Source: JAGPCK01 sp041675505 | Lineage (GTDB): Bacteria; Bacteroidota; Bacteroidia; UKL13-3 | Length of the DNA: 64,000 bases | Direction: 5' to 3' | Assembly: GCA_041675505.1 (NCBI GenBank) | Contig: JBAYTR010000007.1 | Location: forward strand, 154,584 to 218,583 | Shown: positions 1-15,900 of the stretch, piece after piece | Layout: every line of letters starts with the position of its first letter | Numbering within the stretch: position 1 is the stretch's first letter | The notes under the pieces: generated by a model | The model's database searches: none | Seen by the model: only the letters and a program-made list of their open reading frames with translations | Told to the model about the DNA's origin: nothing | Translations under genes and position numbers: made by a program

Positions 1-3000
1 GCTGTTACGTTGCCTTCACCCAGTTGAATCATGTTATTCACAATTTGATTCTCAGCACCGGAGGTACCATTCACTGAAGTAAGGTATATACTATAACCAC
101 CTGCAGCACCGTAAATCTGGTTACGAGTAACTTTTACTGAATCGCAACTGTTGAAGTAGAAGGAATAAGCATTGGTATTTGTAGACGTTTGCTTTCCGTT
201 ACTTTCAGAAATGTTTCCTGTAATAACAGGCCCTGAAAGAAAATCTAATCTATTGCCCCAATAGCTATTCATAAACTTGTTGTCTCTTATGGTTGCACCG
301 GAATTGCGCACTGATGTGCTAACCCCAAAGTACGACAAACCGTAGTATCCTCCATATGTAGTATTACTGTCTAATGTTATGGCTGAACAGTAAGATCCTT
401 GTGTTGTTGGTGAGGTTAAACTGTTGCTTAAAACTATTCCGTTAAAATTGGTACCCGTGTTAAACGGTATTACTACAGTGCAGCGTGCTATACGAACTGA
501 GTCGGTAGGTGCAGATGCATTGCCGCGCAGGTGAATGCCCCATGCAAATGAACTGCCTGTATTTACAATTTTGAAGTTGCGGAAAGTAATATGCTTGCAA
601 CTGTCAATCATCACTACGTGGCGCGCATTTGTGTTAGTTGCGTTAAACTGAACTATGGTAGTTGCGCTGTCTGTTCCGTTAAATGTTACGGTATTCGTAG
701 CGCTTACTCCCGGTATGTTTACAATATTTACTTGCTCATTGTAAGTTCCGGCAGCAACGTTAAAAGTTACTGCACCGCCCAAGCCACAACTTCTCATGGC
801 AGCAACAGCAGAGGCAAAGCTTGTAAAGTTAGTTGCACTTACTGATGCTGCATTGTTAATCGTAAATGTTCCTGCAAGTGAGTTACAGAAACTTACATTG
901 GCAGTATCGTTTGCGGCACTCGCATCATTGCTGCTACCATTTAGTTGTCCGTTTACAAATGCCTTAAGTACTGACAATCCACCCGGCAACGACACCTGAG
1001 TGCTGAAAGACAAATCCATTGAATCACAAGCCGCTAGGGTCAAACCTGTGAAGGTTTGCGAAGTAGCTGTACCGTCATTTACATTATAGCCCAGTATTGC
1101 ACTGGTAATAGTGGTGCTTCCCCTATTAACAATACGAACGCTAACTGTTTGCGGAGAGGCACTGTAGGTAGTTGGAGCAGTAATAGTACTAACCTGTATA
1201 TCAAATGCAGATGTGCTGAACTCATCAGCCCCCATGTCAGGTGTTGTAACGCTTCGGGTTTGACCGTCAATATCTACTCCTGCCAAACTGTTATAAGCAT
1301 TTGTTCCCGTGTTATCCAAACATGGACTATTAAGGTGCAGGTCGGTTGAGCTTGTGAAGTCGGCTCTGAGGTTAACAGAGTTCACGTCCTGACCGGTTGC
1401 TGATTTCCAGTTGGCAAGCGTGGCTCGGTTAGAGCTGCTTAGATACCCTATGTTTCCGGCAGCTACAAAATAGTTGTTGAAGTTAATTGTGTTAGAACTG
1501 AATGATGACGCGCTGTTGAAGGCATAAGAACCTGTTCCTGCGCTCATGCTTTGGAAAATATTATTGGCAAAAATATTGTTCTGCAATGAGCTGTTTGAGT
1601 AAAGGGCCATGGCTGTGCCCGTTGCTGATGTAAGATTTACCGAGTTGTGCAGGAAGTCTGTATAAACAACGTAACTGCAGTAAAAGCCATACGCAGTGTT
1701 GGCAGCTGAACCACCCTGAATAAAGTTATTGGCAATTAAGCTTCTGTTTGTTGGGCTGCCATTGTTGCCAAAACTACTCAGATAAATACCATAACCACCA
1801 AGGAAGCCGGTAATCTTATTATAGGTAACAATATTGTTTACAAAAGTCCCTGTAGCGTTTATACCGTAGTAGTTTGTGTTAGCAACATTAGTAGAGATCG
1901 TATTTCCTCTTATTCTTACACTATCCGTATAATACACATACACAGCATAACTGTATTGATTATTGAAAGTATTACTATCAATCTCAATACGGGATGCATA
2001 AGGCGAAGATGTGTTAGATTGCCACTGAATACCTGTACTACCACCATTAAATGTATTACCAACAATTTTGTTGTAATAATTTTTTGTGTTACTCACATTC
2101 ACCAGATTACCTGAGGTAGGAGTTGAATTACTTATCACACAACCACGTAATTCGTTATTATCTGCATTACCCGTATACTGTACCACATTGTAATAGCCTG
2201 TTGATGTAGACGGATTCGTAATGGTGATGTTACGGATTCGCATATAGTCTGCACCGTTAAAGTTAAGCACGTAGTTCTCAATACCCGGTGCGGCAGAAAC
2301 GGTAACGTTGGCCGAATTACCGGATACCGATTGGAACGTAATGGTGTTCGAAGCCGATGCACCTTGCACCGGTACAAGATTAATTTGCTCGTTATAGGTA
2401 CCGTTACTCACATCAAATACCACCGGTCCGTTAACTCCACCGCATTGCAGGGCACTTAATGCTGCCGCAAATGAAACATAATTGGTAGAACCCGAACCAC
2501 TCTGATTGATGGTATAAGTACCGCTCATTGGAACACAGAATGGCAGGGTAGTTATTGTATCATTGATAAGATTCGCATCATTACCTCCGTTTGGTGAGTA
2601 AACATATACCTTCAATACGTTTGGCCCTGCACCAAAATTGTATGGTGTTGTAAAACTAAAGTTGAGTGTGTCGCACGGCTGAACTGTATCCGAAATGTTT
2701 TGAACTACTGCAGTAGCACCGTTTACACTATATGCAACAACCAAACTGTTTATAGGTGCTGAACCGTTATTCTGAAGGGTTACGTTTACTGTTTGTGAGC
2801 CCGTTGAATATGGATTAGTTGGGGTATTGATTTTTAATACACTTGCATCTAAAGACGGGATGGTATTCATTTCGTCTGCACCCATATCAGGTACTGAGCC
2901 GCGGGTGTGTCCTTCAATATCAACTGTAATTCCCAAATCTGTTCCATTCATACAGGCTTCACCAATATGCAGGTCTGTCGAAGATATTGTATTCGGGTTA

Positions 3001-6000
3001 AATGCCGTTGAATTAACACCCGCACCTGAAGGATAATTGGCTTTGTAATTACCCGTTGTGAATGTATTTGATCCAACCGTTATCAGATTAGTACCGGCAG
3101 CATTATAAAGGTTATTGTAATTAAACGGATTAACAACCGATGCTGTTTGAATAAATACCGGTTGTGCAAAAGTAGCAGATGCGTCATTTACCGAAAATAC
3201 ATTGTTACGTGTATCGTTATTGCTACCACCAGTATGGTAATAAGCGTAAGAAGTGGCAGTGGGTACATTGTCTATAACAACAGTATTGTGCCACATTCTC
3301 CAATTGCTGCTTGAAACAACCATACCATATACTGTTGTGCTAGTAAAACCTCCACCAATCATATTGTTAACAAACGTTCCGGGGGTAAGGTTGGATGAAG
3401 AGCCGTTTCCATACAACTGAACTCCTGATGTACCTGAACCGACAATCTTATTACTTGAAATATTATGGGTTGAGGGTGAGGTGGCTGATGAACCCAAGTA
3501 TATCCCAACGCTATTAACGTTGCCATTTCTCATGGTAAGTGTATTTTCTGTAAACTCAATTGCCTGATTATTTTGAGTAAATACACCGTAGTACCAAGGG
3601 CTATTGATTGTGTTCCAACGGAAGTAATTCTTGAGCATACCGTTGTTAACATAAGATTGAATAGAAGTATACCCCGCAACAATTGTACAGCTGTCAATAT
3701 AGTTGTTAGTGGCTGTAGTTGATGAGGTGGTTGCGCTAGTGGCAGAACCGCTTATTGCAACTGCTATTAAATTTGAGTTGGTTGAGGTAGCTGCCGAACC
3801 TGCAAATTCAATCTTACAATTCTTTATTGTGTTATTTTGAGCGTTTGCAATAAGTACCGGCCAAGTGCTACTGGTTCCGTTTGCTCTTATAGTAAAGTTT
3901 TCGAACGTAATATATTGAGAGCCGTTTAGTCTTACTGTATGGCCAGTGCTATTGTTATTAATAATAGTGTTTGCCTGCCCTGCACCTACAAATCGTATCG
4001 TGTTTGTAGCACTGGCACCATTAATTGCCGGCACACTTACCTGTTCATTATAAGTATTTGCGGCAACGTTAAACGTTAATGGGCCTGCCACACCCGCACA
4101 ACTGCTGATAGCTGAAATTGCTGATGCAAAAGAGGTGAAGTTATTTGGCCCCGAACCGGCTGCGTTAATTGTATATGTACCAGAGTAACCCGGGCATATT
4201 GTAGTGGTTAGCGTATCGTTTACTGGAGCTGCATCAGCAGAACTGTTCGGGTTAACTACAAAAACTTTGATTTCGTAACTAGAGCCTAACACGCCTGTGA
4301 AAGCGTTGGTAAATACTACAGATGCTGTATCGTCTGCCGCAAGTGAACCGCTCCATGATGTGGTTTGTGCAGCACCTCCGTTAATAATATATCCAACCGT
4401 TGCAGAAGTAACTGTGCTTACACCAACGTTTTTGATTCTGAAACTAAGATCAAACGTTCCAGCAGACGTTGGGTTAGTAGGGCTCAGTAATGCAGTAGCA
4501 CTCATATCCAACGATAACGGAACCTCACTACAACCCATATCAGGCGGGTTAAGCCTATTTCGTCCATCAATATCTGTAGCTACAGAAGGAATGTAGATTC
4601 CATTGATTGCGTTGTTTGTGGAACGCAAGTCTGTTGCAGAAGTAAATGCAGGGTTTACGTTTACTGAGTTAGCTCCGCCTGCCGCAACTGTGTTAAATGT
4701 TGAATTGGTGTATGTGGTTGCTGTATTAGTTCTGTATAATAAATTGGTTGCTGCTGCATTAAAATAATCATTATAATCAAGTACAAAAGTTCCTGTAACG
4801 TTTCCGAAATATGCCGGTAATCCGCTACCGCTAGCCGCTGTGTATGCAAACACATTATTCCTTACATCCCAGTTATTATTGCCATTTGTTCCACTTGATA
4901 TAGCTGCATATTGTGCAGAGGATGTTGCCACATTTAAGTTAACTGAGTTGTGCCACATATCCATGTATGTTGTATATCCGTCTATAAATATACCATAAGC
5001 AGCTGTACTAACAAAATTTCCTGCCACCATGTTGTTAGTAATTTTACTTCTGTTGGTGGTGCCGGCCTGTAGATAGTAGATATACATACCATATTGTTTG
5101 GCATTCGTAATGCTGTTGTTTCTTATTTCATGGCTATCTGTACCATTATTAAAGCATTGGGTAATGTACAATCCCGAAGAACTAGCAGGCCCTGAAGTGT
5201 GCATGTTAATGGTGTTGTTTAACACTTTTATTCCATAGTAGTAAAAGATATATACACCTTGGTAATGCACATTGGTAATGGTATTAGATCTCAATGTCAT
5301 TGGGTAGCTGTTATTACCGGTAATGTAAACCCCGTAATAACCACCGGTAATTTCATTGCTGTCTATTTGAATATTGCTCGCAGATGAATTGGTGCCAATG
5401 CTGGTTTTACTATTGTTTACTACTACTGTTGCATGGTTTCCTGATGCGGCTGTTTCTCCGGTTGTTCCGTTGTAGTTGATTCTACAGTTCTTAACTTGTG
5501 TGAACGAACTGCTGTTACCATTTATGTGTACTGGCCAACCAAATGATGCCCCCCTACCCTGAATAGTGAGGTTACGAATAGTTACACCCGGTGTATTGGT
5601 AATACGGAAGGTGTGTGCGTCAGCCTGCGTAGTTGCTGTAAACCATAGGGTACGGGTTGCTGCATTTCCTGTACCTCCGTCAAAAGTAATGGTGTTTACT
5701 GATGAAGACCCGGGTACTGTATTTAATTCAACTTGTTCATTATATGTACCCGATGCAACATCAAACGTAACAGGACAAGACACCCCGCTGCTGTTTAGTG
5801 CATTTACTGCTGCTGTGAAACTTTGGAAATTACTGGCTGATGCAGGTAAACCTGAGTTTATGGTATAGCTACCACATAGGGCTGAACCAAATGAAACTGT
5901 TACAGTATCATTAGTAACATTGGGGTCTGTTTGACCATTTGGATTAGCTGTGTAAAATTTAATGGTGTAGCTGGTGCCTGCCGATATATTTAATGCATTT

Positions 6001-9000
6001 GCCCCGCTAAAAGTAACGTTTGTTGTTGCGCATGGTGATAATGAGCCTGTCCAGTTCATTACTACCGGTGTTCCGTTGTTGGCAATGTAGCCCACCTGTA
6101 AAGCTGTGATAGTATTGGAACCACTATTTCTTACCTCAACGGTAAGGTTTCTGCTACCTGATGCAAATGGGGCTGTTGGGCTTACTAATTGCACCATTGC
6201 TGCGTTGTTGGTATCTCCCACTATTTCTACGGCACCCATATCGGGTGGAGTATTACGTGTTACTCCGTTTATGTCTGTTGTTATACCTGAAATAGCAACT
6301 CCTTTATTACAAGGATTACCAGGAGTGAGATTGAAAGAGCTTGCAAAGTTTGGATTAGCAACTTTACAATTATTATAATAACCGCTCCAACCACTGTAGT
6401 TAGTTGATGTTAATAGATTTCCTGCATCATATATAAAATTGGCAGAACTGGAGCCTGCTCTGTAAAACAAGTTGTAATCTGCGGAACCTGTGCTTGAATA
6501 AGCATAGCTATATCCATTGGGCAAGTAGAGGAGGTAAGATGAGGAGGACGCATTAGTAACCGCAAGTAAGTTATTCCGAACATCTAACAAGGTTGAGCCT
6601 TGAGTACAACAGTTACCCAAATACATAGCCGCGGAGTTTGTACCTACATTAGCCACATCAATGTTTACTGAGTTGAAATATACATCCCAATTGTAAGATG
6701 AACCAGAGAAATAAATACCAGCTACATCATTGGTGTTGGTAAAACCACCACCAATGCTATTGTTTACCAACTTACCACGTGCTGCGGCAACAGCTGAACT
6801 TGACGTTATGAATATGCCGTATTGACCAGTATTGGTAATTTTGTTGCCGGTAATTTCTGAAACATTCGTGCCACCAGATATCGCACTGGTTAAATAAATT
6901 CCAACAGAGCTTGTAGTTCCGCTTGTAGTTCTGACACTGATGCTGTTATTGTTTATTTTGGGTGTTTGGGCACCGGTTAGATAGACTCCACAGTAATACG
7001 AGTTACTAATAGTGTTATGATTATAATAGTTGATGTTGGTACCTGAACTCACAGCCGACATTATACCATAGTATCCAGATATAATGGTACATGAGTCAAC
7101 TGTGTTATTGTTGGCTGTACCTTGTGAAGTAGGAGAAGTAGCACTATTATTTATCACAACTGATGAGAAATTGGTGCTAGTAGATGTTGCACCTGTACCT
7201 GTAATTTCTATCTTACAGTTTCTGATGATATTGTTATTGGCAGATGATAGCAAGTGAACGGGCCATGCAAATGAACCGCTGCCACCACCGCGAATGGTAA
7301 GTGATTTAAAGGTGATATAACTTGCAGCATTTAACAACAAAGTATGTCTTGCTGAAGTGTTACTTGATTCGAAAGTTAAAATAGTAGAATCAACTCCTGC
7401 TCCAATAAAGCTTACGTTATTGGATAGGCTTATTCCGGCAACGGCACCCAAAGAAATTTGCTCAGTAAATGTGCCCTTGGCTACATTAAACGTAACCGCT
7501 CCGCTCACACCGCCACAACTGGTTAGTGCACTTATTGCAGCTGTAAAACTTTGGAAGTTGGTTGAGCTAACCGGTATTCCGGCATCAATAGTAAAGATAC
7601 CTGCCAAAGGTGTGCAGAAGGAAGCCAGAGCTGTATCATTGGCGGAGTTCGCATCTGCACTGCTGTTGATGTTGCCGTTTACAAAGGCGCGTAAAACTGA
7701 AAGACCTGTGGGAATAGATACCTGAGTTGAAAAACTCAAATCTGTTGAATCGCAAGAAGCAAGTGTTAATCCTGTGAAAGTTTGTGATACAGTTGTGCCT
7801 CCATTTATACTGTAACCCAGCACTACTGAATTTACAGTAGCTGAACCATTGTTCACCACCTTAACGGTAACTGTTTGCGGAGAAGCATTGTAGGCTGTTG
7901 GGGCAGTTATTCTTCTCACCAAAAAGTCTGTGGCATTGGCATTAAATTCATCAGCACCTACATCCGGAGTGGATGAATTTCTGGTTTGTCCGTCAATATC
8001 ATCCGGCACCTGAGAGTTGTAAGCATTGCTTCCTGTATTATCCAAACAAGGTCCTGAAAGATGTAAGTCTGTTGAACTAACAAACTCTGCACGCTTATCA
8101 GTAGAATTTATGTTGTAAGTTGGGTTACCGCTTTTCCAAGCAGCGAGTGTGGCTCTGTTGGTGCCTTGCTGACGGCCAACATTACCTGCTGCTACAAAAT
8201 AGTTGTTGTTATCTATCACAACACCGGTAAGGTTGGTTGAGTTGTGCCAGAATGCAAACGAAGATGTACTTGTGCTGGTGCTTTGGAAAATATTATTGGC
8301 AAAGGTACAGTTGTCTGTATTGTAACTTGCTGTACCCTGATTGATGTGCATGGCAAAACCAATACCTGTAGTAGGGGTAACACTCACTGTATTGTGTAAG
8401 AAATCGGTGTAATAGGCATATTGATCGACCTGAATACCGTAACTAGTACCAGTGCCTGCTCCTACTTTTACCATATTATTTGCAACCAAGCCTTTAGGTG
8501 AGGAAGTGTTTGAGTTGTTTAAACCGTTCAACAGCATTCCGTACGCTTGATTTGTTGTGTTATTAACAACAATCTTGTTATTGGTAATAACCGGAGCCTG
8601 ATAACAGTATTGGCTCGAAATACCATAAAACGTGGTTGCAGAAGATGATGTTATTTGGTTATATCTTATCTTGTGTTGATTATGGTAATACAAATAAACC
8701 GCATAATTATATTGATTTGTAAAAGTGTTACTGTCAATTACGTTATTAAGCGCATAGTTTGCTGGGGATGATGTACTACTTTGCCAGTTAATGCCATATG
8801 AAGCTCCGGTAAATACATTGCTTACAATGGTGTTATTATGATCACTGGTTGCACTACTAAAAATGAGATTTCCTTGTGTAGGATTAGCATTGCTTAATGA
8901 GCAGCCACGAACGGTGTTAAAATTTGCCCCGTTAGCAAGCAGTACCACATTATATAAACCATTAACTGTGTTGCTATTGATTAGTGTAATCTTGTTAAAC

Positions 9001-12000
9001 GTTACATAATCTGCACCGTTTAGGTAAACAACATAGTTGCCCACCGTAGGTGAGTTAGAAAGTGTAACATTTGCTGGGTTACCGGAGGCTGATTGGAAGG
9101 TAACTGTGTTAGCTGCAGATGCTCCGCTAACAGGGCTTATTGCAATCTGCTCATTGTATGTGCCATTAGCTACATTAAACACAACTGAACCACTCAAACC
9201 TCCGCAGTTTAGCGCAGCAACTGCCGCGGCAAAGGAGGTATAGTTTGTAGAGCCTGATCCTGACGGGTTAATGGTATAGGTGCCGCTCATGCCTACACAG
9301 AAAGGTGAGCTGGTTATTGTATCATTGGCCACATTGGCATCTGTACCAGAGTTAGGAGCGCTGGTAAATACTTTTAGTACATTTGGACCTGTTCCAAAAT
9401 TAAAGTTTGCGGTAAATGTAAAGTTAACAGTATCGCATGGAGCTACTGAAAGACCGGTTAGCGTTTCAGTAATCGCTGTGCCTCCATTAACACTGTAACC
9501 TATGGTAAGAGCGGTAAGTGTTGAAGATCCGTTGTTCTGATAAGTTACATTAATGGGTTGCAAACCGGAAGAGTATGGAAATACAGGAACATTAATTTTC
9601 ATTATGCTGGCATCTAGAGCTGCCACAGAAGTCATTTCATCTGCCCCCATGTCTGGCACTCCAGCTCTTGTATTACCGTCTATGTCTGTAGTAATACCCA
9701 AATTAGTTCCGTTCATACACGCTTCATTGATGTGTAAATCAGTTGAAGATGTGTAAGCAGGGTTTTTATTGGTTGAAAACAATCCGGCTGCTGTAGGGTA
9801 TGCTGCCGTTCTGAACGTGGAGGTATTAAAAATGTTACCTGCCAGATTCGCCAGACTTGCTGATGCGGCACTATAGAAGTTGTTGTAATCAAATGTTGAA
9901 ACGGCTGAGGTAGGAGTAATATATACCGGCAATGCAAGTGTTGCAGCAGCGTTGGTAATGGCAAATATGTTATTGCGTACGTCTACGTTGCTGCCGTTCT
10001 GTACAAATAAGCTTGAAGACGTGCCTGTACCGTCATAATTAACGGTGTTGTGCCACACTCTCCAGTAGCTTGAGCTGTTTAGGAAGATTCCATAGCCTGA
10101 TGACGTATTAGTGAAACCGCCTCCAACCATGTTGTTGGAAATTTCACCTAAGACTCCAGAGGAGTTGGCCGTAGTTGACGTCATGAATATTCCATACTGA
10201 CCAGCCCCTGTAATTTTGTTTCTTTTTATTTCGCTCACATAAGGGTTGGCTACCGTAGCGCTTGACGTATACACCCCCATGCTGCTGATATTGCCCGATC
10301 GCATGCTTATTATATTGTCATTAATTACAAAGCCTTGACTGCTTTGCAAGTAAAATGCATAATAGTAAGTGGAGGTAAACGTATTGCCTCTGAAATAGTT
10401 TATACTAGCACTGTTGGAGTTAGCCACCAGCACTCCATAGTATCCGCTTTCAATGGTGTTGCTGTCAATTACGTTGTTGTGAATGGCTGAAGAAGATGTA
10501 GTGGCATTAGTGGTACTGTTATTTGCCACAATGGCAGCGTAGTTGCTTGATGTTGAAGTAGCACCTGCACCACCTATGGTAATTTTACACTTTTTAATGG
10601 TATTATTGGCCGCATTAAACAGGTGTACTACCCAATTACTTGTTGTACCACCACCGCTAATGGTCATGTTCTCAAATGAAATAAACTGCGAACCGTTTAG
10701 CCTAACCGTGTGTTGGTTTGGTGTTGAGTTGCCGGCAAAGTTAAGCGTGGTGCTGGCTGTGCCGTTGCCTACAAATCGTATGGCATTAGTGGCAGAAGCA
10801 CCACTAATGCTGTTAATGGTAATTTGCTCATTGAATGTATTAGAAGATACATTAAGCGTTACCGCCCCGCTCACTCCGCCATTATTTAATGCCGCAACCG
10901 CTGATGTAAACGAAGTAAAGTTGGTTAAACCACTACCGCTGGGATTAATGGTAAACACTCCTGAAAGGGCAGGCCAGCGTGGGCCGATAGAGATACTGTC
11001 ATTAACCTGATTGTCGTCAGTAGTTGAGTTCACATTATCTACATACACTTTAAAGGTATTGGCTGCCATGCCAAAAGTGGCTTGTTTACCTGAGCCCATA
11101 TAAACAGAAATGGTATCGTATTGAGCCAAACTTATACCTGTTATTACCGTATCCTGAATGTTTGAACCGTTTACACTGTGACTTAATCTGAAACCGGTAA
11201 TGGTGGTTGCGGCAAAGTTTTTAACTTTCACAGCAACATTGTGTGATCCTAAAGGAAGAGTAGTATCTGGCAAAACCAAAGATACAATACCTAAATCAAG
11301 TGTAGCAGTAGAGGGCAGTTCGTATGCACCTATATCTGGTGGGTTGTTACGAACTGAATCTCTTATATCTGTACTAATTGATAAAATCTGTATGCCGTTG
11401 TTTGTTCCTACCGTAGGCAGCAGGTTGGTGGCCGAGGTATATGAAGGTGAAAGGCTTATTGAATTTGCGCCTGCTGTAGTTGTAAAATTGGTGAAGGTGT
11501 AGTTGGTACCTAAAACATTTACAATGTTTGTAGAGCCTGATGCACCTTGTTTAAAATAGTTGTTGTAATTAAGTGAGTTGGTAGTAACACCGCTTCCTGT
11601 CATAAAGCAAAGCGCGCCTGAAGCTCCTGCATTGGTAATAGCAAAGTTATTATTGCGAATGTCCATATAACTTGCACCTGAACCCGCATGTCTGAATGCT
11701 GCTGATGCACTGGTAGCTGCATTATCAATGTTAATGCTGTTGAACCACACATCCCAATAGGTACCCGATGCAATATAAACACCATAAGAACTCACATTGG
11801 TAAACCCTCCGCCAATAGCATTGTTAATCATTTGGGCACGCTGGGTTGTGGCTGAACCTCCTGAGTTTGTGATATAAATACCATATTGGGTTGCCCTAGT
11901 AATTGTGTTGCTGTTAATCTTTACTGGATAGCTAAAATCACTTTGACAACCGTTAAGATATAAGGCCCAAGAAGCCGTGGAGGCTCCGTTCCCCACCCTC

Positions 12001-15000
12001 ATACTTATAGTATTGTTTGTTACGGCTGGTGCCGTCAAGTAGTAGGGATAAAAAGCATACAGCCCGTTGTTGTTAAATGTATTATTACGAATGTTCACTC
12101 CGGTATTTGTACCTACAGTTGTATTACCATAAAAAGATATTCCGTACCATCCGCCATTTATTGTGTTGCTATCTATATCGATGTTATAGCTGGTGGTTTG
12201 TGAGGTAACACTAGTTGCAGAGGTTCCGTTAATTACAACCGGAATATAATTAGTACTTGTTTGAGAAGTCAGCGTGTTAGTGCATTCAATCACACAATTT
12301 CTAATTTGAATATTGCTCGAATGATTGAAAAGGTGCACCGGCCAAGCATTTGTACTGGTTGAGCGAATGGTTAGATTTTTGAGTCTTATCCACTCGCTTC
12401 CATTTAAACGCACTGTGTAGCGGGTGGATGTACCGGTATTGGCATGTGTTAAAATTGCTGCTGCTGCTGTAGTGCCATCAAAAGTGATAGTGTTGGTTGA
12501 AGACGCACCCGGTATGGCTGGTATTATAAACTGACCGCTATAGGTGTTGGCCGCCACATTAAAGGTAACCGGTCCGCACACCCCCCTAGTAGTTAAGGCA
12601 GTAACTGCAAGAGCAAAGGTAGTATAGTTGGTGGCCCCGCTTCCTGAAGCGTTAATGGTATAAACGCCATTCATGGCAGATATACCTGAAACAGAGGCTG
12701 TGTCATTAAACAAACATCCATCAGTAGTTGAGTTTACCTCTGATATGTAAGCAGAAATACTGTTGGTACTGTTAGCCGTAAAAGTGGCTGTTCCAGTAGT
12801 AACATTTGTACTGGATCCCGGTGCAAGTGTACCACTCCAACTGTATTGGGTTTGAGGGCTTCCGTTTACAGCCCAATCAATTTTTGCTGAAGTGATGTTA
12901 GCTGTTCCCTCGTTTTTCAATACCACCACAGCATTTATACCACCCGCACACATGGCGGTTGTGGTGGCATCAAATCCGATAAGTGCTGCATTGTTTACTG
13001 ATGGGGTTACACTAAATTCATAAGCACCCATATCAGGTATTGCACCTCTGCTTGCTCCGGTAATATCTGTTGTTACTCCAGATACTGAAACACCCAGATT
13101 GTTTATACCGCAAGAGGTTGGCGTAACATCAGATGTTAAACTGGCATACACTGGGTCAAAAGAAACACTCGCCTGATCAAAGGCATTACTGTTGGAGGCT
13201 TTCCATGCTGCAAGTGAGGTGTAATCAAGGTTGTTGTAGCGAGCTGCATAATTCGTTGCTGTTGCTGCTGCTGCCAAAATAAGGTTATTGTTGGAAACCG
13301 TTCCGGTAAAGTAATCCTGAAAGTATATACCGTACCGCTGTGCAGCAGCGGTTGAACCCGATCTTCTCAACGTGATGATGTTGTTTTTTAGATCATGTAC
13401 TCCATTTGAACCCATATAAATATTTATACCATGATCAGAGTTGGTATTGGTTTTAGCTGTAGCAAAATCAAACGAAATGGTGTTGTTGTAATAATATGTT
13501 CCACCATAATTAGAGTAAGAATAAATGCCATAATGCTGCCCCATACCATTGATATTGTAAATGGCATTGTTCTTTATAACATTGTTTCCTATGTTGTAAC
13601 AATACCACAGTTCAATTCCATAAAACTGTGCTGTGGATGTAGGTGCACCTCCAAAAGGGTTGAATATTTTGTTGGCTTCCACAACCATATTCTGCATATA
13701 TTGATACATGTAAATACCCCTCACAGTGGTAGAAGTGGTTCTATTCGGCCTCGAAATAGAATTACCTCTTACAACAGTATTGTTAAGGTAATAATACAGG
13801 TATATCCCTTCTGCATAAAAATTGGTAATCACATTATTAAGAAACTCATTATTCACGTTTGAACCATCAAAGCCGGTTGTGTTACCATATAATGAAACTC
13901 CTCTGTATGGACCTCCGCTGGCAGCACCTTTGATTTCATTGTTTCTGATAATATTATAACTGCCGTTATTAGCAGCCGTAGAGGTATTATTGGATGCTCC
14001 ACTGAAACAAATGCCTGCTGAGTTAGCAGAAGATGTGCTTGTAATGGTGCTTAAATCAACAATACAACTGTCAATAATATTATAATTGGCCTGATTGGTA
14101 AACAAAACTCCATACCCGTATGTGGAACTGGTTGAGCGAATAGTGAGGTTTTTGATGCGCATATAATCTGTACCATTCAATCGCATCACCGCATAGTTAG
14201 AAGGTGTAACAGGGAAATTAAAACTTAATATCCGGCTTGCAGCGTTGCCACTTCCTCCGTCAATGGTTATTGTGTTTACAGCAGACGCACCAGGAATGGC
14301 CGAAAAAGAAACTTGCTCTACATAAGGAGTACTTCCTACTACAGTAATGTACACTTGGCCGTTTACACCACCTGAGTTTAAGGCTGCTGCTGCTGCTGAA
14401 AAAGATTGAAAATTAGTAGCACTTGCCGGGCTGCCCGCATCAATAGTGTAGTTACCGCTTAATGCAGTACCAACACCTGATAAAGTAGCTGTGTCATTCA
14501 GCGCATTGCCATCTGATGCTCCGTTGGGAGAGGTTGTAAAACCTTTTATAGTGTATGAGGTAGCTGTGGCAAAAGTATATGCATCACCTCCACTAAAGGT
14601 GACATTGGTAGTGGCACACTGAGCAAGGTTGCCGGTCCATGCTTTGTTTACAGGTGTGGCCCCGTTTACACTATATGAAATATTGGTAGACGTAAGGTTG
14701 GTACTACCAAAATTGCTAAGTGTTAGTACCACGTTTTGAGCCCCTGCGGTAAAAGGAGCGGCTGGGCCTACAATGGCTGTTACACCCGCATCATTGGCTG
14801 AAGCTTGGTACTCATATGCTCCAACATCGGGCGTAGCACCTCTTGTATTTCCATTAATATCTGTGGTGTAACCTGCTATGGCTTGTCCATTAAAACAAGG
14901 AGTGAAAGAAGCTACGTTATAGTTACTTGGAAAACGTGGATTTGCTATTAAAGAGTTACTATTATAGCCACCGTTGCCAATTAAATTTGTTGAAGTATGA

Positions 15001-15900
15001 AATACAGAGTTTGCTAAGTTGATTAATGTGGTTGAAGACGTTGCTCCTTCTTTATAGTAAAGATTATAATTTAGAGAGGAGGTGTTTATAACAACATACT
15101 GTAAACTGTTAGTTTGGTTGTAATAAAAAGGAACCGCGCTACTACCAGAGGCCGTTACTGCAAAAATGTTGTTACGGATATCAATTAGAGTGGGGCCCGT
15201 TGTACAGCAAGTCGCAAACAAAAATGCGGAGGCATCTGTACCTGTTGCCACATTGTCTATGTTAACTGTATTAAAGAATACATCCCAATTGTATGAATTC
15301 ATATTGATGCCATAAGGTGTGGTGCTGCGAAATCCTCCCCCAATGGCATTATTGGTAATACGTGAGCGACTTGGAGAAGCAACCCCTGCTGAAGAGTTGA
15401 TATAAATACCGTACCTCTCGGCATTGATTACTTTGTTCCTTGAGATGTCATGTATCTTACTAGCTGCAGCAGGGCTCGACACTAAATAAATACCCATACC
15501 ATCACTAACTGATGTAGACGCATAACGGTTTTCGATAAGATTGTCTAAACACTTGAGTTCTCCTATACCTGAAAAATAAAAACCATATCTATTGGCACTA
15601 TCTGCATTGTTATTGCGCACCCTAATCATTATTGAAGATGCTGCTGTACCGCTGGCCCAAATGCTGTGTTGTCCGCCATAGATAAAATTAGTATCTATAT
15701 CAATGTTGTTAAATGTTCCCGCTGTACTGAGTGTATTGACGCTGTTATTCATTACCACCCCGGCATAGTTGTCGGATGTTTGAGAACTGAGTGCTGTTGC
15801 ACCAAAATCAATATTACAATTGGCCACACGGCTGTTGTTAGTACTTCCCATCAAGTGTACAGGCCATCCAAAAGTACTGGTTCCCGCACGTATGGTCATG
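1..15900 (-). repeat. Tandem ~1.7-kb modules in a four-module higher-order repeat
   Basis: The nine module boundary motifs are 1644-1795 bp apart. Modules fall into types: those ending at 1234 and 7950 match each other, as do 2878 with 9645, 4531 with 11325, and 6235 with 14818. Reading N- to C-terminally the order is D-E-C-B-A-D-C-B-A, then a partial module. The C-B-A blocks are offset by 6.72-6.79 kb, which suggests a past duplication of a four-module block. Types were assigned by eye from encoded sequence near the boundaries, for example ADEF (A) and the paired-cysteine CCT motif (D). Confidence 0.7.
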